Part shown: piece by piece, positions 1 through 8,236 of the stretch | Layout: every line of letters begins with the position of its first letter | How positions within the stretch are numbered: position 1 is the first letter of the stretch | IMG/VR virus record: IMGVR_UViG_3300031227_006615 | Location: 1-23,172 of that record | Source of the DNA: a virus | DNA: 23,172 nucleotides | Reading direction: 5' to 3' (one strand) | Made by a program: the position numbers and the translations under genes | Notes under the pieces: generated by a model | Database searches by the model: none | What the model saw: only the letters and a program-made list of their open reading frames with translations | What the model was told of the DNA's origin: nothing

Positions 1-2
1 GG

Positions 3-197
3 ACATGGACTGATGATTCTTTTAAGGAAATGACTGAGGACGTATTAATAAAAATACATAAGTCCGTTAAGAAAGAAAGTACAGTAGATTATTCTTTACA
101 GAACAATATTGGAAACGACACTCTTCAGGATAATGCTGGTGAAGTCGAAGCAATGTGTCTTGGAAGAGATGAATTTAAAAAAGAGGAGGATAAATAA
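3..197 (+). CDS. C-terminal end of an upstream head-module protein (partial)
   Basis: An open frame enters from the left edge and ends at TAA 195-197, giving about 64 visible residues. The end is hydrophilic and highly charged, finishing in FKKEEDK. The stop shares its last base with the ATG of the next gene (TAATG), as expected inside a phage late operon. In lambda-like gene order the gene before the decoration protein is usually the capsid maturation protease/scaffold (S49 or ClpP type) or the portal. The visible tail could belong to either, because no catalytic or fold-specific residues lie in the window. The reality of the gene is fairly sure; its function is inferred from position only. 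Confidence 0.6.
   Translation, partial: TWTDDSFKEMTEDVLIKIHKSVKKESTVDYSLQNNIGNDTLQDNAGEVEAMCLGRDEFKKEEDK
183..190 (+). promoter_or_regulatory. Ribosome binding site of the decoration protein gene
   Basis: GAGGAGGA lies six bases before the ATG at 197 and inside the end of the previous gene. It is a near-consensus Shine-Dalgarno sequence and fixes the start of the decoration gene at 197. It also shows that the host uses SD-led initiation. Confidence 0.75.
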
Positions 198-688
198 TGG
201 CTAAAAATACCATTAAAATCATAAATTTCTCGGATGTAAATGCCGAGTATGAAGCAGCGGAAGCTACTACTCCTGGTATGTTGGTCGAACCCACTCCGGG
301 AGCAGCTACTATCAGAGTACATGCTACTATGGGGGGTAATGTCCTTCCGATGTTTGCTTTTGAAAATGAACTCGAAGGTGAAGGAATCGATGACGATTTT
401 GCAACTGGGGACAAGATTCAGGTATGGATACCTGGTCGTGGTGATATTGTGAACGCTCTATTAAGAGATGAGGAAACCATTGCAATTGGTGATTTTCTAA
501 TGTCTGATGGTGAGGGTAGGTTAATGGAATTTGCTGTTGTTGCTGGTGAATCTGGTGATACTGAAAATGTTCGTCCTATTGTGGGTGTTGCCATCAATGC
601 AGTAGATTTAGCTACTCTTCCAGAAGGTTCTGAATCAAGTGCAGGAGGGGACTATCATAATCCTAGGATTCAAGTAAGAATTATATAA
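197..688 (+). CDS. Phage head decoration / capsid stabilising protein
   Basis: A 163-residue protein placed directly before the major capsid gene, the usual position of head decoration proteins (lambda gpD-like or DUF2190-like). It has no signal peptide or membrane segment. The sequence is beta-rich and acidic, with a central segment KIQVWIPGRGD, then an IAIGDFLMSDGEGRL turn and a late VGVAINAVDL strand. This pattern of a value, a 'quality of start' loop and a closing barrel strand is common in phage decoration barrels. Such proteins bind the outside of the expanded capsid and stabilise it against DNA pressure. The start is fixed by a strong SD at 183-190. It could also be a capsid fibre base protein. 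The family call rests on resemblance plus position. Confidence 0.7.
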   Translation: MAKNTIKIINFSDVNAEYEAAEATTPGMLVEPTPGAATIRVHATMGGNVLPMFAFENELEGEGIDDDFATGDKIQVWIPGRGDIVNALLRDEETIAIGDFLMSDGEGRLMEFAVVAGESGDTENVRPIVGVAINAVDLATLPEGSESSAGGDYHNPRIQVRII

Positions 689-695
689 TATAAAA

Positions 696-703
696 AAGGA
701 GGA
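696..703 (+). promoter_or_regulatory. Strong ribosome binding site of the major capsid gene
   Basis: AAGGAGGA ends seven bases before the ATG at 711, in a short A-rich leader. This is the best SD match in the window, as expected for the most highly made virion protein. Confidence 0.8.
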
Positions 704-710
704 AAAGAAA

Positions 711-1808
711 ATGGTAGATTTAATGGGAATGAACGGAACCGGTCAAGGGCCCGTTGCAAATATATTGTCAAATGGTTCCAGACTTGACATTGGTGCTATG
801 CAGCCCTTTGTTGATATGAAGACTGGCAAATCATATATCTCTGTTTATAAAGGTGGAGATCCTAATGACATAAAGAGTTACACAGCAACCCCTATTCAGA
901 CAAATGCTACACTTCGTAGGGATGAATGGAAAACGCTGGATACAGCACTTATGATGGTCAAGCGTCAAAAACTTGGAGCCATAGATGACCTAATTTCAAA
1001 AGGTTTGACATACAATCTTGGGAATGCTATGGGAACAACTGTTCTCGAATGGCATGATGTGAGTGACGCCATGGAGGCTGAACTTACTATGGATGCTTTG
1101 TCTCGCGGTAAAGGAGATAGGGTTACTTTCCAACACAATTATTTACCAATACCTATTATCCATGTTGATTATGAAATTAATGCAAGGGTATTAGCAGCTT
1201 CTCGGAATATGGGTAATCCTTTGGATACTACTTCCGCTGAAAGAGCCGCTAGGAAGGTATTAGTGAAGTTGGAAGACATGTTAACAACAAACACCACTTA
1301 TAGCTTTGGTGCTGTTGATAGTAGATCAAGAAATACTATCTACAGTTATATCAACCATCCTGATAGGAATTTGGTTGCTATTGGAACTAATTGGGATGAT
1401 ATTGCAGCTAATGTAGGTTCAACTATCGTTACTCAGGTTCTGTCATTGAAGCAGGCAAGTCTTGACGATTATTTCACCGGACCTTGGCAGTTATATATCC
1501 CGTCTAATTATGAGACAACTATTGACGAGGATTACGATGCCACAACTCCGGGAACCACTATCCGTGAGAGAATTCTCAAGATAAATGGTATAGAGTCGGT
1601 TAAGGTGCTTAATAACCTTCCTGAAGATAACGTACTTTTGGTTCAGATGACTAGTGATGTTGTCCGTTTGGTACGTGGTCTTGGATTACAGAATGTCCAG
1701 TGGGCAGAAGAAGGCAATATGGTAACTAAATACAAAGTACTTACCATACAGGTTCCTCAGATACGTTCAGATATGAATGGCAGAAGTGGAATTGTGCATT
1801 TGAGTTAA
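711..1808 (+). CDS. Major capsid protein (HK97 fold, lambda gpE-like)
   Basis: A 365-residue protein that forms the icosahedral head shell. Length, position after the decoration gene and sequence texture fit HK97-fold capsid proteins of the lambda E / encapsulin-like group. The N-terminal arm runs to about residue 60, followed by the LRRDEWKTLDTALMMVKRQK segment (about 69-88), whose 'RRDEWK.LD..' pattern is typical of this group. A basic DRVTFQHNYLPIPIIHVDYEIN stretch and a long helix AERAARKVLVKLEDML follow. The C-terminal half is beta-rich, ending in a YKVLTIQVPQIRSD strand typical of the A-domain end. No separate scaffold domain is visible, so a scaffold/protease probably lies upstream. 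A strong SD precedes it. The gene is followed by a 51-base AT-rich gap containing the inverted repeat TTAAAT-aat-ATTTAA at 1809-1823, too AT-rich to call a terminator. Confidence 0.88.
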   Translation: MVDLMGMNGTGQGPVANILSNGSRLDIGAMQPFVDMKTGKSYISVYKGGDPNDIKSYTATPIQTNATLRRDEWKTLDTALMMVKRQKLGAIDDLISKGLTYNLGNAMGTTVLEWHDVSDAMEAELTMDALSRGKGDRVTFQHNYLPIPIIHVDYEINARVLAASRNMGNPLDTTSAERAARKVLVKLEDMLTTNTTYSFGAVDSRSRNTIYSYINHPDRNLVAIGTNWDDIAANVGSTIVTQVLSLKQASLDDYFTGPWQLYIPSNYETTIDEDYDATTPGTTIRERILKINGIESVKVLNNLPEDNVLLVQMTSDVVRLVRGLGLQNVQWAEEGNMVTKYKVLTIQVPQIRSDMNGRSGIVHLS

Positions 1809-1859
1809 TTAAATAATATTTAACTAATCAAGTTATTATTAATTTTTAATATTTTAAAT

Positions 1860-2315
1860 ATGGAACGTACAATAAGAAAAGTAGTAAAAGAACCAGAATT
1901 AAAAAATACTGATGTGGTTTTATGGAAAAATACCGGCGGAGGTTCTTTTAGGTTAGGTCGCAGAATAATTAAGCCCGGTGAGAAATTTGAAGCTACAGAA
2001 AAAGAAGTATCTCAAGGTTTTCGGGATGTTCTTAAACAAGTGGGTGGAACACCTACTCCGGTAAAAAAAGAACAAGAACAAATACCAGGAGTAAAGCCTT
2101 CTTTTAAAGTGACTCCTCGTGTGGATAAACCAAGTGCAAATAAAACAAGTGCTTTTAAAATGAAGCCCCGCAAAGGGGGGAAGGATCTTTATGATGTTGT
2201 TTCTGATGTTACTGTTTTAAAAGATGGCAAAAAAGTGAAGGTAGAAAAGCCCCTTAACACAGTGGGTCTTACAAAAGAAAAAGCAGAGAAATTACTTGTA
2301 GCTTTATCAGAATGA
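1860..2315 (+). CDS. Small phage protein of unknown function after the capsid gene
   Basis: A 151-residue basic protein with an apparent three-part build. There is a small N-terminal domain (about 18-65, with a VLWKNTGGGSFRLGRRIIKPGEKF core and a FRDVLKQVGG helix). A lysine/proline-rich linker spans about 66-110. A short C-terminal domain (about 118-151) contains a DVTVLKDGKKV hairpin and an LTKEKAEKLLVALSE helix. Proteins of this build often sit between capsid and connector genes in siphophages, but I know no assigned function; a virion or head-completion role is inference from position. No SD precedes the ATG; the leader at 1809-1859 is almost pure A/T, unlike the strong SDs of the two preceding genes. 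Its stop overlaps the next start as ATGA. Confidence 0.7.
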   Translation: MERTIRKVVKEPELKNTDVVLWKNTGGGSFRLGRRIIKPGEKFEATEKEVSQGFRDVLKQVGGTPTPVKKEQEQIPGVKPSFKVTPRVDKPSANKTSAFKMKPRKGGKDLYDVVSDVTVLKDGKKVKVEKPLNTVGLTKEKAEKLLVALSE

Positions 2316-3007
2316 GTTGGCAAATTCCTAAAATGTGGGAAGGGGCTGATGTCTGGATTATCGGAGGAGGCTCTTCTATTATAAAACAATTTGAAATTCC
2401 TGAGAAGGTTTTTGAAAGTGTTTGGAAGGGGTCCTCTCCACCCAGTACATACTCCCCATATATGGAATTTTTACATGATAAACATGTCATTGGTGGAAAT
2501 GTAGCTTATACGCTTGGTGATTGGGTTGATATAGTTCTTTATGGAGATAAGAATTTTTATAACAGATACTGTGAATCGTTGGCACTATTTCCGAGATTAA
2601 AAGTAACCTGTTTCCCACATGATGTTAAACAAGATTGGCTTAAATACATTCCTATGGATAAGAATCACCCAAGAGGGATTTCCAGAGACCCGGCTAAGAT
2701 TAGTTGGAATAAAAATATAGGAGGAGCTGCAATCAATTTAGCTTATCATACAGGGGCAGCAAGAGTATTTCTTTTAGGCTTTGATATGAATTTAGGTAAC
2801 TCTAGTAGGCAGCATTGGCATAATGTGTATAACAGAGGTCCTATTGTTGAACCGGAGAGAGTAAAGAAATTACCATTTAGGAAGCATTTACGTTGTTTTC
2901 CAAATATTGCTGCGGATGCGAAGGATTTAGGACTTGAAATAATAAATGTAAATCCTGATAGTGCAATTACCCAGTTTCCAAAATGTTCATTAAATCAATT
3001 AATATGA
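2312..3007 (+). CDS. DUF115 / MptE-like Rossmann protein
   Basis: A 231-residue soluble protein resembling the DUF115 (MptE-like, also flagellar-glycosylation Maf-related) proteins that recur in phage genomes. Visible marks are an N-terminal nucleotide-binding-like turn VWIIGGGSSI (about 14-23), a GGNVAYTLGDWVDIVLYGDKNFY block (about 61-83) and a GGAAINLAYHTGAARVFLLGFDM block (about 138-160). The last is the family's strand-helix-strand core ending in an acidic residue. Relatives act in pterin diphosphate transfer or in attaching pseudaminic or other sugars to flagellin. The exact reaction here is unknown. It is the first gene of the sugar island, coupled by ATGA overlap at both ends, which fits a role in glycan attachment or sugar activation. 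Family placement is reasonably sure; function is not. Confidence 0.65.
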   Translation: MSWQIPKMWEGADVWIIGGGSSIIKQFEIPEKVFESVWKGSSPPSTYSPYMEFLHDKHVIGGNVAYTLGDWVDIVLYGDKNFYNRYCESLALFPRLKVTCFPHDVKQDWLKYIPMDKNHPRGISRDPAKISWNKNIGGAAINLAYHTGAARVFLLGFDMNLGNSSRQHWHNVYNRGPIVEPERVKKLPFRKHLRCFPNIAADAKDLGLEIINVNPDSAITQFPKCSLNQLI

Positions 3008-3795
3008 ATGTAATAGAGTTATGTGGGGGGATAGGAAATCAAATGTTTCAGTACGCTTTTGGGCGAACTCAGCAGGAAAATGGCATAGAGGTAAAGTATA
3101 GTACAAGGTGGTATAGGAAGATGCAAAATCCACCACGTCCTTATAGATTAGATAAATTTCATACTGACATAAAACATTGCCTTTTTTTACATCAGCATAC
3201 CATTAGAGAGAAGCATAGGTTTGATATAAGATATTTAAGAACAAGCGACTGTAATTTTAAAGGGTATTGGCAATACTTGGATTATTTTAAAGGGATTTTG
3301 GATACCTTACAGAATGAATTTTATGTTCAGAAAAAATACTATACTCCAGAATTTGAGAGGCTGAGAGCACAAATTATAAAAAATCCTTCTGTATCTCTTC
3401 ATGTGAGGAGAGGGGATTACGTAAATCGTAAAGGGTTTGGGGCCCTTCCATTGTCTTATTATTTTAAGGCTTTAGAAAAGATAGATAAGGACGTGACTGT
3501 GTATGTATTTAGTGACGATATACCGTGGTGTAAGTCTGTTTTTAAAACAGATTATTTTTCACGGAAATTTATATTTGTTCATTTAGAAGATTATTTGGAT
3601 TTTGAATTGATGCGGGTATGTGATTCTCATATTCTAGCAAACAGTACATTCGGATATTTGGCTGCAATTTTAGATGATGCCCCTGAAAAAATAGTAGTTT
3701 GTCCTCCGGGGTGGTTAGTAATTGGGGGAATCCCAACTGAAGATAGAGACAAAAATATACCTAAACATTGGATAAAAATAGAAGATTATGTATGA
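3004..3795 (+). CDS. Alpha-1,2-fucosyltransferase (GT11 family)
   Basis: A 263-residue enzyme transferring L-fucose from GDP-fucose, usually to galactose in alpha-1,2 linkage. The GT11 signatures are clear. GGIGNQMFQYAF at residues 8-19 is the N-terminal motif. HVRRGDY at 133-139 is the GDP-fucose phosphate-binding motif with the essential arginine. NSTFGYLAA from N213 corresponds to the family's third motif, often NSTFSWWAA. Length is close to the usual 270-300. The start at 3004 is preferred over an in-frame ATG at 2983 because it makes the ATGA junction with the previous gene and puts the GT11 motif at the N-terminus. Gmd and Fcl, which make its donor, are encoded further along the same island. 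The acceptor is unknown. The third motif has Gly-Tyr where many relatives have Ser-Trp. Confidence 0.88.
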   Translation: MNVIELCGGIGNQMFQYAFGRTQQENGIEVKYSTRWYRKMQNPPRPYRLDKFHTDIKHCLFLHQHTIREKHRFDIRYLRTSDCNFKGYWQYLDYFKGILDTLQNEFYVQKKYYTPEFERLRAQIIKNPSVSLHVRRGDYVNRKGFGALPLSYYFKALEKIDKDVTVYVFSDDIPWCKSVFKTDYFSRKFIFVHLEDYLDFELMRVCDSHILANSTFGYLAAILDDAPEKIVVCPPGWLVIGGIPTEDRDKNIPKHWIKIEDYV

Positions 3796-4537
3796 TGTAT
3801 TAATTCCATTAGCAGAAAAGGATTTTAACAAATTTAGGTTTGCTTACGATTCTATTGTAAAATATTTATCAGGGTTTGCAGATGTTCATTGCATCTCCCC
3901 TGTACCATTTCCGAAACATTTGAAGATACAGGGTGTTTTGTATCATTTGGATAAGGATGTTATAGATTTTGATTTTAGTGTATTTAAGGGGGGGATAAAG
4001 AACAGAACAGGCTGGTATAGGCAGCAGTTTATCGAATTATTTCAAGAGGTGACAAGGGATGATTATTTAGTGTCTGACTCGGATAACATATACACCAAAA
4101 AGATTGATGTGTACCGAAAAGGAAAACCTCTCTTTTTATTAGGAGAAGATCAAAACCACGGTCCTTATTTTAGATTGACCGAGAAGTTATTTGGTTTTGG
4201 CAGAGAGTATCCGTTTTCGTTTATCAATGAGATAATGTTGTTTAAAAGGCCTATTATTAAAGAGCTGGTAGCTTCCACAGGATTAACTAATGAAGGTTTC
4301 TTTCAGTTGGTTGCAGCGGAGTTAAATAGAACCCAGGAAAATAGTGGGATGGCTCAGTATGAGATATATGGTAATTATGTTACAAAATATCACCCAAAGT
4401 TATACGGGTACGAGTATCTTACTTTTATTAATAAAAACAAGCACAGGGAGTGGACTGACAGTGAGATTCAGAAAGAACTTGATAAATATAGGGATTCTAA
4501 ATATTCAATGATAAAAATGCACTCATGGACGGGATAG
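3788..4537 (+). CDS. DUF6492-like glycosyltransferase
   Basis: A 249-residue soluble protein resembling the DUF6492 group of GT-A-fold glycosyltransferases found in sugar loci. It opens with YDVLIPLAEKDF, the typical first strand. It has RTGWYRQQFIEL (about 78-89), a conserved helix of the group, then a DSD metal/nucleotide-sugar motif at 97-99 within YLVSDSDNIY, and a FSFINEIMLFKR block near 142-153. No membrane segment is present. It overlaps the GT11 gene by 8 bases and the next gene by 13. Sugar donor and acceptor cannot be read from sequence. Confidence 0.7.
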   Translation: MYDVLIPLAEKDFNKFRFAYDSIVKYLSGFADVHCISPVPFPKHLKIQGVLYHLDKDVIDFDFSVFKGGIKNRTGWYRQQFIELFQEVTRDDYLVSDSDNIYTKKIDVYRKGKPLFLLGEDQNHGPYFRLTEKLFGFGREYPFSFINEIMLFKRPIIKELVASTGLTNEGFFQLVAAELNRTQENSGMAQYEIYGNYVTKYHPKLYGYEYLTFINKNKHREWTDSEIQKELDKYRDSKYSMIKMHSWTG

Positions 4538-5421
4538 TTTTATTTCATAGTGGTAAAGAATTACCGGTATATCTTAAATATGCATTTAAGCAGATTAGGA
4601 TTTTTAATCCTTTTGTTACTGTTTATTTCTTAACAGATACACATTTATTAGGAAACCCTATTTTTCTTAAATATAATGTGCTTGCAGTAGATAAGGATTT
4701 ATTTTATTCTGATAAGGTGGGACAGTTAGCTTCTTTATGCACAAATCCAACGGATCATTTTTGGACTATTACAACAACTCGTTTGGTGTATATTGAGAAT
4801 TTTTTGAAAAAATATAACTTAACAAATGTTTATCATTTTGAAAATGATATTTTATTGTATTGCCCATTAGAAGAACATCATGAGAGGTTTCAGAGGTTGT
4901 ATTCTTATTTGGCAATAACTCCGGGGGGACCTGACAGAAATATGACGGGGTTTTTATACATTAAGAATTCAGATGCATTATCTTTAATGACTCAGTTTTT
5001 TATAGACTTGCGAAAAGCTCATACATTAGAGGAATTAAAAGCAAAGTATAAAACGGATATGGTTCACGAGATGTCTTTAATGAAAATGTATGAGGTAGAA
5101 AAAGGAGAGGGGTATTTGAGTTATCTTCCAATATTACCTTTTGGGGAATATGCAAAGTTATATGATGTATTTAATTCTATATTTGACCCTGCATCCTGGG
5201 GGCAATTTGTGGGGGGAGCATCTACTGGTATTCCAGGGGCAAAAGGACCTGATCATTATATAGGGCAGGTATTAATAGAACATCCTGAGTATAGTGTTAT
5301 TTGGAAAGAAGACGATAAAGGGAGAAAAATACCGTATTTTAAATATGAACATAACGAGGTGAAGATAAATAATTTACATATACATTCTAAGAATTTACAT
5401 AAATATATGAGTTATGATTGA
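4525..5421 (+). CDS. Putative GT-A glycosyltransferase
   Basis: A 298-residue soluble protein. The N-terminal part has alternating beta strands (IVLFHSGKELPVYLKYAFKQIR, then VTVYFLTD), and ENDILLY at 106-112 looks like the DxD-type motif at the end of a GT-A nucleotide-binding half. An HEMSLMKMYE segment (about 178-187) and a late histidine-rich NNLHIHSKNLHKY (near 283-295) are marks I associate with glycosyltransferases of bacterial polysaccharide loci, where the late His often binds the metal or diphosphate. No named family is certain. It is translationally coupled to both neighbours. Confidence 0.6.
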   Translation: MDGIVLFHSGKELPVYLKYAFKQIRIFNPFVTVYFLTDTHLLGNPIFLKYNVLAVDKDLFYSDKVGQLASLCTNPTDHFWTITTTRLVYIENFLKKYNLTNVYHFENDILLYCPLEEHHERFQRLYSYLAITPGGPDRNMTGFLYIKNSDALSLMTQFFIDLRKAHTLEELKAKYKTDMVHEMSLMKMYEVEKGEGYLSYLPILPFGEYAKLYDVFNSIFDPASWGQFVGGASTGIPGAKGPDHYIGQVLIEHPEYSVIWKEDDKGRKIPYFKYEHNEVKINNLHIHSKNLHKYMSYD

Positions 5422-6733
5422 TTTAGATACTAATTGGCCTGGGGAATTGTTACCTTACGAAAGGTATAAGTTATTTAATTGGATCTTGGACACTAAGCCA
5501 AAGAATATATTAGAGGTGGGTACCGGTGGAGGCGGATCAACACATGCTATGTCAGAAGCTATTAAACAATTAAATATACCTTCTATTTTATATACCTGTG
5601 ACCCGGAGAGTGGTTTATCTGAGGAGTTTTTTAAAGAATACCCATTTGTTGATTTTTATAAAGTAAAATCTCATATCCTAATACAGGACATTTTAATAAC
5701 GAAACTCGTTGATATTGATTTTATATTATTTGATGGTTCTAATGAACCTGATGAAGCATTGAATGAGTTACTAGTATTGGAAAAACATATTAAGAGTGGC
5801 ACTTATTTTTGTATGCACGATTGGGAGTTTACAAAAAGGGGCTTTGACAGGCAAACAACAACCAAGGCATTGACAATAAGACCTTATATAGAGCAGTCTG
5901 AGAGTTGGGAAAAGGTGGAGGTTTTGAGCGGACTACAGAAAAACAGTGATTACAATACGGATGAGTTTGATTCTGTTGGTTTATGTTTATACCGGTTTAA
6001 GAGGAATAAAATTTCATTAGCAATAACAAGTTTTAATAGGAGTGATATGACAATACGTTCATTCACCCAAGTTTTAGATAATCCTTTAATAGATGAGATT
6101 ATAATAGTGGACGATCACTCTGATGTTAATATATTTATGAAATTGTGGACTCTTCTTGATGATTTAGATAATGAGAAAATACAGCTGCACAGGAATCAGG
6201 TAAACCTGAAACCATTGAGGAATAAGCATGAAGCGGTAAAAAGGTGCCGAAATGATTGGGTGATACTATTAGATTCTGATAATGTAATAGATAACACTTA
6301 TGTTAAGGCAGTTAGCAAATTAAATAAATTTGCCAACACCATCTATTGCCCAGGATTAACATATAGATTGGACGGAAGTGAAATGTGGGATTGGAGACCT
6401 TTTAATCATTATATAGATAAAAAGGAAACTGTGAAACATATAGATAACGCTTTGTTCCAAACTTTATTGAATACCGGTAATTATTTTTGTAACAGGAAAA
6501 AATATATAGATGTTTTAGAACATGTCGTTATTGACGAGTCTTTAGCTTTTAATGATGCTTTATATTACTCTTATTTATGGTTGTTGAGTGGAGGTAAACT
6601 AAAAGTAGTAAATAGCCTCCATTATATTCATTTTCAGCATGGTGGAGGTGAAGGGGGTAGTTGGTTTGCAAATAATATTAACGAATGTACTTCTGTTATG
6701 GATAAACTTAAACGGAAAATTAAAAATTGGTAG
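5414..6733 (+). CDS. Bifunctional methyltransferase-GT2 glycosyltransferase
   Basis: A 439-residue fusion. Residues 1-195 form a class I SAM-dependent methyltransferase-like domain, with motif I NILEVGTGGGGST at 31-43, an acidic TCDPESGL turn and an MHDWEF motif near 134-139. This resembles Methyltransf_24 / cephalosporin-hydroxylase-like proteins. Residues from about 199 form a GT2 glycosyltransferase: first strand KISLAITSFNRSDM, nucleotide-binding VDDHS (D233-D234) and the LLDSDN metal motif with D287 and D289. Such fusions often add a sugar and cap or decorate it. No break or frameshift separates the domains. It overlaps the preceding gene by 8 bases and ends 2 bases before the preferred start of the next. 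Which sugar it adds or methylates is unknown. Confidence 0.72.
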   Translation: MIDLDTNWPGELLPYERYKLFNWILDTKPKNILEVGTGGGGSTHAMSEAIKQLNIPSILYTCDPESGLSEEFFKEYPFVDFYKVKSHILIQDILITKLVDIDFILFDGSNEPDEALNELLVLEKHIKSGTYFCMHDWEFTKRGFDRQTTTKALTIRPYIEQSESWEKVEVLSGLQKNSDYNTDEFDSVGLCLYRFKRNKISLAITSFNRSDMTIRSFTQVLDNPLIDEIIIVDDHSDVNIFMKLWTLLDDLDNEKIQLHRNQVNLKPLRNKHEAVKRCRNDWVILLDSDNVIDNTYVKAVSKLNKFANTIYCPGLTYRLDGSEMWDWRPFNHYIDKKETVKHIDNALFQTLLNTGNYFCNRKKYIDVLEHVVIDESLAFNDALYYSYLWLLSGGKLKVVNSLHYIHFQHGGGEGGSWFANNINECTSVMDKLKRKIKNW

Positions 6734-6735
6734 AT

Positions 6736-7608
6736 ATGGATTTTATACAAGGTGAATTATTTCCACAAGTAGCAGATTTTATATATGCTCCGCAGATTAA
6801 GAAAGCAGATGATTATGACAAGACTGCTTGTACTGTTGATTGGAATGAATTAAAGGATGTTAATGTGATATACACTCATACTATGTATGTAGCAAAATTG
6901 TTATATATTATAAAGCATTTTAAGCAAAAATTTATTATTATCAGCCATAATAGTGACTGCAGGGTAGAAAAACGAGGTATAGTTACAACCATGGGAAATA
7001 GCATAATGAAAAGTGTAGAGCCTTGTCCCATACCGGGTAATGTAATCAAATGGTATTCTACAAATGTAAATATGGCTCATCCTAAATTAGTACCCATACC
7101 TATTGGGGTTGAGAATCAAAGATGGCAGGGGAACCCATCTAAAAAATTACAAATGCTTGAAAAAGTAAAGGAACCAAGAGCATATAAAAATCTTCTTTAT
7201 ATAAATCACAGCATAGGAACAAATGTCAAACAAAGGAAAGAGCCTTATGAGTTATTTGAGGGAAAATCATGGGTTACTGCGGTAAGAGGACATAATGGAG
7301 TAAACTTTGCCGGTTATATAGATGACATATATAATCATAAATTTACAATTTGCCCAGAGGGGAATGGAACTGATACTCATAGGACGTGGGAATGTCTTTA
7401 TGTGGGATCTATTCCTATCCTGAAGAGGCATCCCAACTTTCGATTCTATACTGATCTGCCAATTTGTTTTGTAGATGCTTGGTCGGAGGTGACAAGTAGG
7501 TTTTTAAATAAGGAGTATAAGAGGATAAGCAATGCTACATGGAACTTAGATAAACTTAATTTTAGTTACTGGAACAATAAAATATTAAGTGATGTCGATA
7601 AGCAATAA
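6736..7608 (+). CDS. Exostosin/GT47-like glycosyltransferase
   Basis: A 290-residue soluble protein with a GT-B-like C-terminal half. The block starting at F203 (FTICPEGNGTDTHRTWE, then CLYVGSIPIL) matches the exostosin-like pattern 'F.lcP.G.g.ds.R..Ea...G.iPVi', which binds the nucleotide sugar. An internal LVPIPIGVENQRW segment (about 113-125) is also seen in bacterial relatives. The frame also contains a TTG at 6727, which would overlap the previous gene by 7 bases; the ATG at 6736 is preferred as an ordinary start two bases after the previous stop. Known exostosin-type enzymes transfer glucuronic acid, GlcNAc, galactose, xylose or arabinose; the donor here is unknown. A GT10-like fucosyltransferase is a less likely alternative. 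Confidence 0.62.
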   Translation: MDFIQGELFPQVADFIYAPQIKKADDYDKTACTVDWNELKDVNVIYTHTMYVAKLLYIIKHFKQKFIIISHNSDCRVEKRGIVTTMGNSIMKSVEPCPIPGNVIKWYSTNVNMAHPKLVPIPIGVENQRWQGNPSKKLQMLEKVKEPRAYKNLLYINHSIGTNVKQRKEPYELFEGKSWVTAVRGHNGVNFAGYIDDIYNHKFTICPEGNGTDTHRTWECLYVGSIPILKRHPNFRFYTDLPICFVDAWSEVTSRFLNKEYKRISNATWNLDKLNFSYWNNKILSDVDKQ

Positions 7609-8236
7609 AAATAAGATTTGGGTCCAGATTGGGACGAATAATGGGAACGATGACTTTAATCGGCTGGTGAAACAATCTGACCCAACTATGGTGCTTTTAA
7701 TTGAACCCAATACATTAAAAAATACAGAGATTATTGAGAATTACACAGGGGTGAGTAACACGCACATAGAAAATGTGATTATAACAAATACAGATGAAAA
7801 AGTATCAACAATAGTTATACCTAAGAATAATCAAGAAAATAATACAGCTATAAATGGTGTAAGATATGATGATGCACATTACAGTTTGTTACCGATGGAT
7901 GATTGGGGGGACGTATTCACTTCAATTAAAACACAAAGCACAACGTTTAATGCTTTATGTAAAAAATATAGGATTACAAACGTTCATTATTTGCAGATCG
8001 ACACAGAAGGATACGACGTAGAAATCTTAAAGTCTATTGATTTTAAAAAGATTAATATTGATGTTATTAAATACGAGAACTGGAAATTTTCAGAAGCTTG
8101 TTTTACTAGATATGGGGAGAAGGCTAAATTATATGGAATAAATGGAATAGAGGCTGCAGCGGTATTATTAGAGGGTTTAGGATATGATGTGCGCGATTGG
8201 GGAGAGAACTCAGTTGCTATAAAAAGAGAAGTCTAA
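7592..8236 (+). CDS. FkbM-family SAM-dependent methyltransferase
   Basis: A 214-residue FkbM-type methyltransferase. The SAM-binding motif I is VQIGTNNGND at 11-20, and an acidic IEPN turn follows near 36-39. The characteristic FkbM segment LQIDTEGYDVEILKSID starts at L134, with D137, E139 and D142. FkbM-type enzymes methylate hydroxyls of sugars or polyketides, and they are frequent in surface-glycan loci and phages, where they cap or block chain ends. A GTG at 7589 lies in frame just before the ATG at 7592; the ATG is preferred. It overlaps the previous gene by 17 bases and the next by one (TAATG). The methylated position is unknown. Confidence 0.82.
   Translation: MSISNKNKIWVQIGTNNGNDDFNRLVKQSDPTMVLLIEPNTLKNTEIIENYTGVSNTHIENVIITNTDEKVSTIVIPKNNQENNTAINGVRYDDAHYSLLPMDDWGDVFTSIKTQSTTFNALCKKYRITNVHYLQIDTEGYDVEILKSIDFKKINIDVIKYENWKFSEACFTRYGEKAKLYGINGIEAAAVLLEGLGYDVRDWGENSVAIKREV

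Noticed and set aside
2983-3006. Upstream in-frame starts for several island genes (2983, 6727, 7589, 8197, 9665, 15083)
   Set aside because: The later ATGs form tight coupled junctions and place the conserved N-terminal motifs at the usual distance from the start; several of the upstream candidates are TTG or GTG.
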